A stretch of DNA of 9,608 nt, from assembly GCA_903854795.1 (NCBI GenBank), contig CAINXF010000151.1:1-9608 (forward strand). The letters are read 5' to 3'. The stretch is from Candidatus Kerfeldbacteria bacterium. GTDB lineage: Bacteria; Patescibacteriota; Patescibacteriia; SBBC01. Positions 1-5,786 of this stretch are shown here, piece after piece. Below the pieces are notes generated by a model. That model saw nothing but the letters and a program-made list of their open reading frames with translations, ran no database searches and was not told the origin of the DNA. Each line of letters begins with the position of its first letter. The first letter of the stretch is position 1. Both the position numbers and the translations under genes were made by a program.

Positions 1-1
1 C

Positions 2-793
2 GCCGGGACGCTCCACCTCGTCTACGATGGGTCACAGTACCAATCGTCCGGCATAGGACAGTCGAAGAAGCTGAACTCGATCGACGGCAAGATCATCAGC
101 GCAACACTCAACGCGACGGATACGGCGAACGGCCAATCGATCATCTACGAGCTGTCCGCGGACGGTGGTGCGACGTTCGAGCAGGTGGTGCCAGGCATGC
201 TGCACGCATTCTCCAGCGTCGGTTCGGACCTCCGTTTCAGGGTCACGCTTGCGACGTCCGATCAGACGGTCACGCCAATGGTCGACAGCGTCGATATCAC
301 GGCATCGGTCCTCCAACATTCGCAATCGGCGACTGTCACGTCATCGACGTTCGATACGAACACGGCCGATGTCGATTATCGGACATTGACATGGGATCCA
401 GTGAACCAGCCTGCCGCGGCAGGAACGGACAGCGTGCGGCTCCAGGTCGCCGCGAACAACGATAACGCGACATGGAGTTACGTCGGTCCCGATGGGACGG
501 CGGCAACGTATTTCACCGTTGGCGGCGTCGATATACCGTCAACGCTCGATGGCAAGCGGTACATTCGCTATCGCCTCTATCTCACCTCCGCCGATCGCGG
601 CGTGACACCGTCGGTGACGTCGATCGCGCTGTCGTTCATCTCGGGGTGCATCCCGCCTGGCCAAGCGTTCTTCCCCGGCCTCACGGCACAGGCATATACG
701 CTCGACGTGAGCGCAAGCGGCTTCTCCGCTTCTTCCTCGCCATACACCGTCAGCGGAACCTCGCGCACGGAAATTAAACTGACACCGTCATGA
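2..793 (+). CDS. Beta-rich extracellular protein of the pilus operon, 3' part (5' end outside window)
   Basis: The reading frame is open from base 2 and ends in TGA at 791-793, leaving 263 visible residues; the start lies upstream of the window. The visible part is rich in Ser, Thr, Ala, Gly and Val with regular beta-strand patterning and no membrane segment. I see two similar beta domains (about residues 20-105 and 125-215, the second ending near Ser-Ile-Ala-Leu-Ser-Phe). A short C-terminal module (about 216-263, with GQAFFPGL and YTLDVSASGF) resembles the carboxypeptidase-regulatory/Cna-B type fold found in surface proteins. The stop overlaps an ATG (ATGA at 790-793), so the next reading frame was probably translationally coupled. 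Position before two pilin-like genes suggests a surface or pilus-associated protein, perhaps an adhesive subunit with its prepilin leader upstream of the window. That role is inferred; I do not recognise the family with certainty. Confidence 0.75.
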   Translation, partial: AGTLHLVYDGSQYQSSGIGQSKKLNSIDGKIISATLNATDTANGQSIIYELSADGGATFEQVVPGMLHAFSSVGSDLRFRVTLATSDQTVTPMVDSVDITASVLQHSQSATVTSSTFDTNTADVDYRTLTWDPVNQPAAAGTDSVRLQVAANNDNATWSYVGPDGTAATYFTVGGVDIPSTLDGKRYIRYRLYLTSADRGVTPSVTSIALSFISGCIPPGQAFFPGLTAQAYTLDVSASGFSASSSPYTVSGTSRTEIKLTPS

Positions 794-870
794 CGATACG
801 ACGGCCACTCGCTGGCTTCACCCAGCACCACGTTGTTAGCATAACTCTCTACCATGGTTGCACATTATAA
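790..870 (+). other. 26-codon ORF that reads as a second, disconnected prepilin leader
   Basis: An ATG at 790 overlaps the TGA of the upstream gene and opens a 26-codon frame ending in TAA at 868-870. Its first residues are MTIRRPLAGFT, which looks like a classical basic prepilin leader ending in the Gly/Phe-Thr processing site. The frame then runs into an inverted repeat and stops. The same Ala-Gly-Phe-Thr reappears at 896-907 in a different frame, just before MIELIIS of the real pilin. The two 12-base stretches (811-822 and 896-907) differ at two positions, both silent in the AGFT reading. I infer that 790 was once the coupled start of the pilin gene and that an insertion of about 85 bp separated leader from body. 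It could instead be a short leader peptide, or coincidence. Confidence 0.35.
817..845 (+). promoter_or_regulatory. Weak sigma70-like promoter candidate inside the inverted repeat
   Basis: TTCACC (817-822, 4/6 to TTGACA) and CATAAC (840-845, 4/6 to TATAAT) are separated by exactly 17 bp. Transcription would start near 852-854, on or just before the prepilin ATG at 854, so the mRNA would be almost leaderless. The hexamers are weak and only the spacing and position support the call. If real, the segment supplies its own start signal to the prepilin gene. Confidence 0.25.
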
Positions 871-902
871 ACGGATACATAACGTACAACGTGGTGCTGG
901 GT
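820..902. repeat. Perfect 17-bp inverted repeat enclosing 49 bp, across the start of the prepilin gene
   Basis: The arms are ACCCAGCACCACGTTGT (820-836) and ACAACGTGGTGCTGGGT (886-902), exact reverse complements. The 49-bp spacer is visibly more AT-rich than the flanks and contains the ATG (854) used by the prepilin frame. As RNA it would form a 17-bp stem with a long loop holding the start codon. No T-run follows, so it is not an ordinary terminator. Possible identities are a small MITE-like insertion, a small invertible segment, a translation-control hairpin, or a template-switch product. No clear target-site duplication is seen, apart from the imperfect AGFT-coding direct repeat described at 790-870. 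Confidence 0.8.
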
Positions 903-1474
903 TTACCATGATCGAGCTCATTATTTCTATTGGGATCGCGTCGATATTAATGACCGTGGCGTATGAGTTCGCCATCAACGGCATGAACTCGTACCGTCAA
1001 AGTGTCCAACGCGGGCAATCGAACGAGCAGGTTCGTCGCGCGATCGATTCGATGATCAGCGTCATGCGTGAGGTGCGCGCCGCGGACAACGGGGCGTACG
1101 CGATCGTCGATGCGAGCGCGAATAGCTTCACGTTCTATGCGAACGTCGATGCCGATGGCGCGGTCGAGCAGGTCAAATACTCGTTGAACGGCACGAACCT
1201 CCAGCAGACCGTCATCAATCCGGTGAACACCCCGGCGCAATACACCGGCGCGGGCGTCACGACCGTGATCGTGTCGAACGTACGATCGCTCCAATTCAAT
1301 TACTATGACAAGAACTATTCCGGCACTGAGGCCGCCCTCACGCAGCCGGTCGTTCCGACGACCGTCCGGCTCGTCCAGATCACCGCGACCGTCGACGATA
1401 ACCCTTCGGCGGCGCCATCGGCCGTGACGCTCACGACCTCGGTCATGTTACGCAATCTCAAGGATAACCTATGA
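854..1474 (+). CDS. Prepilin-type protein, GspJ/PilW-like minor (pseudo)pilin
   Basis: 206 residues. The N-terminus has a basic 16-residue leader (MVAHYKRIHNVQRGAG), the prepilin peptidase site Gly16/Phe17, and mature residues FTMIE with the conserved Glu at +5 (Glu21). A hydrophobic helix follows to about residue 42. These are the hallmarks of type IV pilin and type II secretion pseudopilin proteins, which are inserted in the inner membrane, cleaved by PilD-type peptidase and assembled in a pilus. The remainder (50-206) is a mixed alpha/beta globular head; length and the long Arg-rich helix after the hydrophobic segment resemble GspJ/PilW minor pilins. There is no Shine-Dalgarno before ATG 854, which lies in the loop of the inverted repeat 820-902. 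ATG 908 would remove the processing site, so 854 is preferred. The stop overlaps the next start (ATGA, 1471-1474). Whether this start or a frame joined to ATG 790 is the biological one is open. Confidence 0.85.
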   Translation: MVAHYKRIHNVQRGAGFTMIELIISIGIASILMTVAYEFAINGMNSYRQSVQRGQSNEQVRRAIDSMISVMREVRAADNGAYAIVDASANSFTFYANVDADGAVEQVKYSLNGTNLQQTVINPVNTPAQYTGAGVTTVIVSNVRSLQFNYYDKNYSGTEAALTQPVVPTTVRLVQITATVDDNPSAAPSAVTLTTSVMLRNLKDNL

Positions 1475-3063
1475 CACGTCGACATTCGCCGCATCGTGGT
1501 TCGGACCGTCGGGGCGTCTCGCTCCTCATGGTGATCGTGTTTTCGAGCGTGTTCGTCGTGATCCTCGCTGCCGTGACGCAGTACACGATCGCACACCTCG
1601 CGTTCTCGCGTCAGCGGATCGATCGTGAGTATGCACTCGACGTCGCCGAAGCGGGTGCGAACTACTATCGATGGCATCTTGCGCACGTTGCGAACGATTA
1701 CAAGGATGGAACGACAGTCGCGGGTCCTTACGTGCACGACTATCGTGACGCATCAGGCATCGTGATCGGAAAGTACAGCCTCGATATCGTTGCGCCGACC
1801 TCCGGATCGACGATCGTGACTGTGCGGTCGACCGGATGGCTCGACCGACGTCCCGCGCTCAAGCGCACGATCGAGATGAAGCTCGGTATTCCCTCGTTCA
1901 GTCAGTACGCCGTCGTCGCGAACGATAACATGCGGTTCGGCGAAGGGACCGAGGTGTTCGGTCCGATCCATTCGAACAAAGGCATTCGGTTTGATGGCGT
2001 TGCGCACAACCTCGTCTCGTCGTCGCTCTCGAGTTACGACGATCCGGATCATGGCACCTGTCGTAACGGAACGCTTTGTTCGCCGAGCCTGGGCGGTGCG
2101 GACTGCGGCTCGCAGGCACCCTGTACGCAATCACTCGAGTTCGGTGTCCATACGCACGTCACCGCGCCTCCGGGTTCGGGCGTCAACAATAATCTTCGCC
2201 CCCTTGAGGCGCCGCCTTCAACCATGCAATCCCGTACGGATGTCTTCGCCGCAGGTCGTGCGGTCGGCGTCGCGCCGATCAACTTCCCAGGGATCACCTC
2301 GAACCTTTCGACGATGAAGACCGACTCGATCGCGGCTGGCGCACATTTCGATGCGTCGGGCCAGCAGGGCTACCACGTCCACTTCAACACGAACGGTACG
2401 TTCGACGTGACAAAGGTCACCGCGCAGAAACAGTGCGGGTATCGGAGCGGCTCTCATGGTTCATACACCAATTACACCAACCCCTACTCGATCGACACGG
2501 AAACGAGCTTCACCTGGAACAGCCGAAGTTCGATGGGAATTCCCATGCCGACGAACGGTATCATCTTTCTCGAGGACGATGTCTGGGTCGACGGGCAGAT
2601 CAGCAACGCTCGTGTGACCGTCGTAGCCGCGCGCGAACTGCTTGCTTCGAACTCGGCGACCATCATCGTGAACAACGACCTGAAGTACTCTCATTACGAC
2701 GGTACCGATGCGATCGGTCTCATCGCGCAGACCGACATCTCCGTCGGTCTCTATAGCGAGAACGACCTGCAGATCGATGCCGCGATGATCGCGCAGAACG
2801 GCCGAGTCGGTCGGTACTACTATGACCCGACGCCCGTATCGTCTGCGCAGTTCTCCCCGGCAGGTTGCAACAACAACATCGTACGCAACATCCTAACGCT
2901 CAACGGTTCGATCGCGACGAACCTCCGCTACGGGTTTGCCTACACGGACGGTACTGGCTACACGACGCGGCATTTGAACTTCGACAACAACCTCGTGTTC
3001 GGGCCGCCACCGTCGTTCCCGACGACCGGCCAGTACACGGTGCTCTCGTGGCAAGAAAAGTAG
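1471..3063 (+). CDS. PilX-like membrane-anchored pilus-assembly protein
   Basis: 530 residues, start overlapping the upstream stop by 4 nt, so the two are probably translated together. The N-terminus is basic (residues 1-14) with Arg-Gly-Val-Ser-Leu-Leu at 14-19 and one membrane helix (about 17-38), followed by an alpha-helical stretch with DVAEAGANYY (57-66). This arrangement (small basic leader, pilin-like helix without Glu at +5, then AEAG) is typical of PilX/PilX_N-type proteins encoded beside minor pilins. Residues 140-530 form a large Ser/Thr/Asn-rich beta region. Four Cys (197, 203, 212, 218) sit in a loop, with further Cys later (in QKQCGYRSG and PAGCNNN), suggesting disulfide bonds outside the membrane. 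It is much longer than ordinary PilX (about 150-200 residues), so the C-terminal part is probably a surface-exposed functional domain. Exact function is unknown. Confidence 0.75.
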   Translation: MTRRHSPHRGSDRRGVSLLMVIVFSSVFVVILAAVTQYTIAHLAFSRQRIDREYALDVAEAGANYYRWHLAHVANDYKDGTTVAGPYVHDYRDASGIVIGKYSLDIVAPTSGSTIVTVRSTGWLDRRPALKRTIEMKLGIPSFSQYAVVANDNMRFGEGTEVFGPIHSNKGIRFDGVAHNLVSSSLSSYDDPDHGTCRNGTLCSPSLGGADCGSQAPCTQSLEFGVHTHVTAPPGSGVNNNLRPLEAPPSTMQSRTDVFAAGRAVGVAPINFPGITSNLSTMKTDSIAAGAHFDASGQQGYHVHFNTNGTFDVTKVTAQKQCGYRSGSHGSYTNYTNPYSIDTETSFTWNSRSSMGIPMPTNGIIFLEDDVWVDGQISNARVTVVAARELLASNSATIIVNNDLKYSHYDGTDAIGLIAQTDISVGLYSENDLQIDAAMIAQNGRVGRYYYDPTPVSSAQFSPAGCNNNIVRNILTLNGSIATNLRYGFAYTDGTGYTTRHLNFDNNLVFGPPPSFPTTGQYTVLSWQEK

Positions 3064-3076
3064 TATACTAGGGACA
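3063..3076 (+). promoter_or_regulatory. -10 element placing the transcription start on the Nudix start codon (leaderless)
   Basis: GTATACT at 3063-3069 contains TATACT (5/6 to TATAAT) at exactly -12 to -7 from the ATG at 3076, so transcription should begin on the A of the start codon. The box lies inside the 10-bp palindrome TAGTATACTA (3061-3070), which also contains the stop codon of the upstream gene. No convincing -35 is seen at 17 bp upstream. The same box and spacing occur before the genes at 7612 and 9121. Confidence 0.6.
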
Positions 3077-3579
3077 TGATCCCCGTCCCACCGATCACGC
3101 TCGATAAGGCAAAGCCCGGCAAGCTTTTTTATTTCGTCGCGACCGGCGTCATATATCGCGACGGCAAGTGTCTTTTGCTCCAGCGCTCGAAGTCGGAGAC
3201 CGCGCACGGCGGGAAGTGGAGCCCGGTCGGCGGCAAGCTCGAGCACCAGGACCTCGTCAACACGCTGCCCACGCGCATGAACGGCGACGTGGTCGACTGG
3301 GAGCATATGATCGAAGACCTGTTGAAGCGCGAGGCAAATGAGGAGAGCGGGTTGGACGTGTACGACTTCCACTACCTCGACAGCGTCGTGTTCCGGCGAC
3401 CCGATAGCACGCCGGTCGTCTGCACGAAGTTCGCGTGCAGGGCGAAACCCGGCGACGTGACGTTCCCCGCGGAGTTCGATGCGTCTGCATGGGTGGACGC
3501 GACGACCGTCGATTCCTTTGACTGCATACTCGGCGTGCCCGAGGAAGTGAAGAAGACGATCGGCATCTTTGAGAAATGA
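3076..3579 (+). CDS. Nudix hydrolase
   Basis: 167 residues. Nudix enzymes hydrolyse nucleoside diphosphates linked to another moiety, using a Mg-binding Nudix box (GX5EX7REUXEEXGU). Here the C-terminal half of the box is clear: REANEESGL at 85-93, with Glu86, Glu89 and Glu90 as expected metal ligands. The early strand FVATGVIYRDGKCLLLQRS (20-38) and WSPVGGKLE (48-56) fit the fold. The box is unusual: about 20-30 extra residues (HQDLVNTLPTRMNGDVVDWE) lie between GGKLE and REANEE. The best GX5E match is Gly70...Glu76, followed by eight rather than seven residues before Arg85. The substrate cannot be inferred. The start at 3076 is supported by the -10 box 6 nt upstream; there is no Shine-Dalgarno. 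It is cytoplasmic, and probably transcribed separately from the pilus operon. Confidence 0.85.
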   Translation: MIPVPPITLDKAKPGKLFYFVATGVIYRDGKCLLLQRSKSETAHGGKWSPVGGKLEHQDLVNTLPTRMNGDVVDWEHMIEDLLKREANEESGLDVYDFHYLDSVVFRRPDSTPVVCTKFACRAKPGDVTFPAEFDASAWVDATTVDSFDCILGVPEEVKKTIGIFEK

Positions 3580-3590
3580 TCTCGAGGGGG

Positions 3591-3619
3591 TTGTCGATCT
3601 TCCGAAATCGTGATACCTT
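3591..3619 (+). promoter_or_regulatory. Sigma70-like promoter candidate before the RNA region
   Basis: TTGTCG (3591-3596, 4/6) and TACCTT (3614-3619, 3/6) are spaced 17 bp apart, and the -10 is preceded by an extended TGA (TG at 3611-3612). Transcription would start near 3626, just after the Nudix gene, and could include the structured stretch, tRNA-Phe and the terminator at 3980-4005. A second -10-like CATAAT at 3759-3764 lies about 35 bp before the tRNA, without a clear -35. Confidence 0.4.
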
Positions 3620-3625
3620 ATTTCC

Positions 3626-3770
3626 GCTTGTCGCGGTAGCAAAGTGGGTTCGAGCCGTGGCCGAAGGTCAGCACGTGAACTGCTTCACGTGCGGCGGCGA
3701 GAACGGGCGCGACATGTCTCCCGAAGGGAGGCCGGAGCGCACCGGAAGAGCGCAATATCATAATATAAAC
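3626..3770 (+). ncRNA. Unassigned structured RNA candidate upstream of tRNA-Phe
   Basis: No credible coding frame occupies this stretch. It contains stacked hairpin potential. GCACGTGAA (3671-3679) pairs perfectly with TTCACGTGC (3684-3692) around a CTGC loop. Just before it GGCC-GAA-GGTC can form a small hairpin (about 3660-3669), and GCCG/CGGC flanks can close both into a three-way junction. Further on CTCCC-GAA-GGGAG pairs (3718-3730). I checked by eye for the conserved parts of SRP RNA, RNase P RNA, 6S RNA and tmRNA and did not find them. It may be a small RNA, a leader of the tRNA transcript, or a degenerate remnant. The stems are directly visible; the existence of an RNA is inference. 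Confidence 0.35.
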
Positions 3771-3777
3771 GGTAGAG

Positions 3778-3886
3778 TCCCGCATTTATATGGTGCCTGC
3801 CTGGGTAGCTCAGTGGTAGAGCGCAGCCCTGAAGAGGCTGGCGTCGTCAGTTCGATTCTGACCCCAGGCACCAGATAAATGCGGGA
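3778..3886. repeat. 22-nt inverted repeat (one mismatch) enclosing tRNA-Phe
   Basis: The arm at 3778-3799 is the reverse complement of 3865-3886 except for one position. The outer 12 bases (TCCCGCATTTAT / ATAAATGCGGGA) lie outside the tRNA; the inner 9 include the CCA end and acceptor region. In the precursor the leader could pair with the trailer and with the 3' end of the tRNA, extending or competing with the acceptor stem. The outer arm downstream looks like an inverted copy of the leader. Confidence 0.7.
3799..3873 (+). tRNA. tRNA-Phe (GAA), CCA encoded
   Basis: A complete cloverleaf can be drawn: acceptor GCCTGGG (3799-3805) with CCCAGGC (3863-3869), D arm GCTC-AGTGGTA-GAGC, anticodon stem CAGCC/GGCTG with loop CTGAAGA, five-base variable loop GCGTC, and T arm GTCAG-TTCGATT-CTGAC. 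The discriminator is A3870 and CCA is encoded (3871-3873). Anticodon GAA reads Phe codons UUC/UUU. Position 37 is G rather than the A usual in bacterial tRNA-Phe. Confidence 0.95.
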
Positions 3887-3894
3887 TAAACTCC

Positions 3895-3967
3895 GCCCTG
3901 AAGAGGCTGGTCCCGAATCGTGTTCGGGATAAACTCTGTCAGTTCGATTCTGACCCCAGGCACCAGA
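3895..3967 (+). pseudogene. Rearranged partial copy of tRNA-Phe (anticodon arm fragment + 3' half)
   Basis: Two blocks repeat the tRNA just upstream. GCCCTGAAGAGGCTGG (3895-3910) equals 3826-3841 (anticodon arm), and the 30 bases 3938-3967 equal 3846-3875 (T arm, acceptor 3' strand, CCA and two trailing bases). Where the variable loop should be there are 27 unrelated bases holding the perfect hairpin TCCCGAA-TCGTG-TTCGGGA (3911-3929). The 5' acceptor strand and D arm are missing, so it cannot make a tRNA alone. A 12-base unit CGGGATAAACTC also occurs twice (3882-3893, 3925-3936). It may be a remnant of recombination at the tRNA 3' end (as at an att site) or of local template switching. Confidence 0.8.
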
Positions 3968-3979
3968 GATATTCGACCG

Positions 3980-4005
3980 GAAATGGCCCTCACGGGCCGT
4001 TTTCG
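3980..4005 (+). terminator. Intrinsic terminator after the tRNA-Phe region
   Basis: GGCCC (3985-3989) pairs with GGGCC (3994-3998) around a TCAC loop, extended outward by A-T pairs between GAAAT (3980-3984) and GTTTT (3999-4003). A T-rich run follows (TTTTCGATTTT, 4000-4010). It is well placed to end the RNA unit before the secreted-protein gene. Confidence 0.75.
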
Positions 4006-4055
4006 ATTTTCCGCACCGGTGTGGAACAGCCAGTAGCACGCATGACGGCGGTGCA

Positions 4056-4069
4056 GTATACTGTATTCG
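4056..4069 (+). promoter_or_regulatory. -10 element (TATACT) upstream of the secreted TSP3/FN3 protein gene
   Basis: GTATACT at 4056-4062, inside the palindrome CAGTATACTG (4054-4063), is the same seven-base box found before the genes at 3076, 7612 and 9121. Here transcription would start near 4069, leaving a 13-nt leader before ATG 4082 with no Shine-Dalgarno. No strong -35 is visible 16-18 bp upstream. Confidence 0.45.
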
Positions 4070-4081
4070 TCTGTCGGTCGC

Positions 4082-5764
4082 ATGACATTAAATAACAACC
4101 ATATGATCATTCGGAAATCAGTATGCCGTACCGCACTAACGATTATTGCGGGCATGTTGTTATTCGGAATCGGTGGTACTGGAAGCGTCTCTGCCATGAC
4201 CTTTAAGGCGTTCTCATCGACCTCGAAGACGATCAAGGTCAGTGCGACGGCGACGAAGAACAAGATGAAGATCGATATTGCGATGAAGAAACGGCGGCAG
4301 ACCGCACAGAAACAGAAGTCGATCCCGAGTTACTTTCAGTACCTTTCTGACGGAAGTCTTAAGACAAAAAAAGAACTTGCAAGTACGCAGCAACCGCTCA
4401 TCCTCTATACGCACGATAGCTCAAAACCCCAAGCCGGCGAGAGCGGAACGATCACGCCAGTGCGTATCACGAAGGACCAGTTCCTTGCTGACGCACCGCA
4501 TGGTCCGATGTACGGCATGGTGAACTGGTTGTGTTCGGCGGCGGCGGACTACCTTTCCTACACACCCGATGCGGCGGCGGAACAGAAGTTCGGTGTCTAC
4601 AGTGGCGACTGTACCAATTCAGACGCGTTCATCACCGGGAACTTTGTCCCGCAGGCTCTCGGCACGTTCGACTCTGCGGTCCCCCTTACTTTCACGTTGC
4701 GCAACGTCGACCCCGAAGATCAGACGATCATTCAGAAACTCACGACCGATCCGGGCGAGTGTGACATTGATTACTACAAATCCTTCGGCCAGCGCGATGT
4801 CTATGCCGCGCAGTATTCCTGCGACGACGGCTACTTCAAGGGCGATCGCGATGACATCCAGTTTACGGTGTATGTGTTTCCTAAGAACTGGCCAGACTCC
4901 TCCAACGTCGAGGCCGTGCTCAAAAATCAGTCGAGCGACGAGGACAAGGACGGATTGATTCGACGGCTTGAACTTGAGATCGGCACCGACCCCACGGTTG
5001 CCGATACGGACAAGGATGGCATCAAGGATGGCGACGAATATCTCGCCTACCAGACGAATCCGTTGTTGACCGATACCGATGGTGACGGCGTCAAGGATGG
5101 CGTCGAAGTCGCGCAGAAGACGAATCCGCTCGGACCCGGTGCCGCGACGGCGGACCAGCTCGACCGGTGGAACCGGCTCAAAGATATTACGAAGCCTGTT
5201 ATCTCCGATATCGGTGTTTCATTCGCAACCGACGTCGGCACTCCGGACGCATTAGGAACGGCGACCGTGAGTTGGACGACCGATCTGTCGGCCGACGGCA
5301 TCATCAATTGGGGCGTGACGAGTACCTACGGGTCCCATCAAAGCGACTTCTTCTTCGCAAAGAGTCATGCAATTACGTTCTCCGTCCTTCCGGGAACGGT
5401 CTACCATTACGCAATCCGTGGATGCTCGACCGGACCGAACGCGAAATGCACGACCTCAACGGATCTTACCTTTACCACACCCGCGGCGGCGACGGTCACA
5501 CAAGCACTTTCGAACGTAATAGTTAAGGTTTATGGACACTACGCCACGGTGTCTTGGACCGCCGCAATTGCATCTGACGGTATTGTGAACTACGGTCTGA
5601 CGACTGATTACGGCACACATGTGAGCGATTACGTATTTACAACCTCTCACACAATTATGATCACCCTGCCAACCTCCGGCGTGACATACCATTACGCAAT
5701 ACGGGCTTGTACGACAGACGCGCTGTGTACACCGACGCAGGACGCTACCTTCGTAGCACCATAA
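4082..5764 (+). CDS. Secreted protein with thrombospondin type 3 repeats and two FN3-like domains
   Basis: 560 residues. A Sec-type signal peptide is visible: basic start (IIRKSVCR, 9-16), hydrophobic core (17-31), and a likely cut after Val-Ser-Ala (38). ATG 4103 (Met8) would also keep the signal. A Lys-rich stretch (47-80) is followed by an unassigned domain with six Cys (about 105-280). Residues 285-350 carry Asp-rich repeats (DEDKDG, DTDKDG, DTDGDG), which bind calcium in TSP3/dockerin-like modules and here end in TNPL. Two related FN3-like domains follow (about 371-467 and 472-560). Both have TVSWT, DGI(I/V)N(W/Y)G, YG(S/T)H and YHYAIR, and each has a pair of Cys near its end; they look like an internal duplication. 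No LPXTG motif or C-terminal membrane anchor is present, so it is probably released or held non-covalently at the surface. Binding partner unknown. Confidence 0.85.
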   Translation: MTLNNNHMIIRKSVCRTALTIIAGMLLFGIGGTGSVSAMTFKAFSSTSKTIKVSATATKNKMKIDIAMKKRRQTAQKQKSIPSYFQYLSDGSLKTKKELASTQQPLILYTHDSSKPQAGESGTITPVRITKDQFLADAPHGPMYGMVNWLCSAAADYLSYTPDAAAEQKFGVYSGDCTNSDAFITGNFVPQALGTFDSAVPLTFTLRNVDPEDQTIIQKLTTDPGECDIDYYKSFGQRDVYAAQYSCDDGYFKGDRDDIQFTVYVFPKNWPDSSNVEAVLKNQSSDEDKDGLIRRLELEIGTDPTVADTDKDGIKDGDEYLAYQTNPLLTDTDGDGVKDGVEVAQKTNPLGPGAATADQLDRWNRLKDITKPVISDIGVSFATDVGTPDALGTATVSWTTDLSADGIINWGVTSTYGSHQSDFFFAKSHAITFSVLPGTVYHYAIRGCSTGPNAKCTTSTDLTFTTPAAATVTQALSNVIVKVYGHYATVSWTAAIASDGIVNYGLTTDYGTHVSDYVFTTSHTIMITLPTSGVTYHYAIRACTTDALCTPTQDATFVAP

Positions 5765-5786
5765 CAGCACGCACCACGAATCAACG

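Noticed and set aside
820..902. Inverted repeat as an intrinsic terminator
   Set aside because: The loop is 49 nt, no T-run follows, and the pilin gene lies across it in the same operon.
2893..3642. 249-codon - strand frame over the Nudix gene
   Set aside because: Arg/His/Val-rich composition typical of antisense frames in GC-rich genes; the + strand has a clear Nudix box.
3576..3878. 100-codon + strand frame starting inside the Nudix stop (ATGA) and reading into tRNA-Phe
   Set aside because: It overlaps almost the whole tRNA, its C-terminal residues are just translated tRNA sequence, and the rest covers hairpin-forming sequence with no protein pattern.
3758..4263. - strand frames containing LVPGVRIELT and similar
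   Set aside because: These are antisense translations of the tRNA-Phe and its partial copy.
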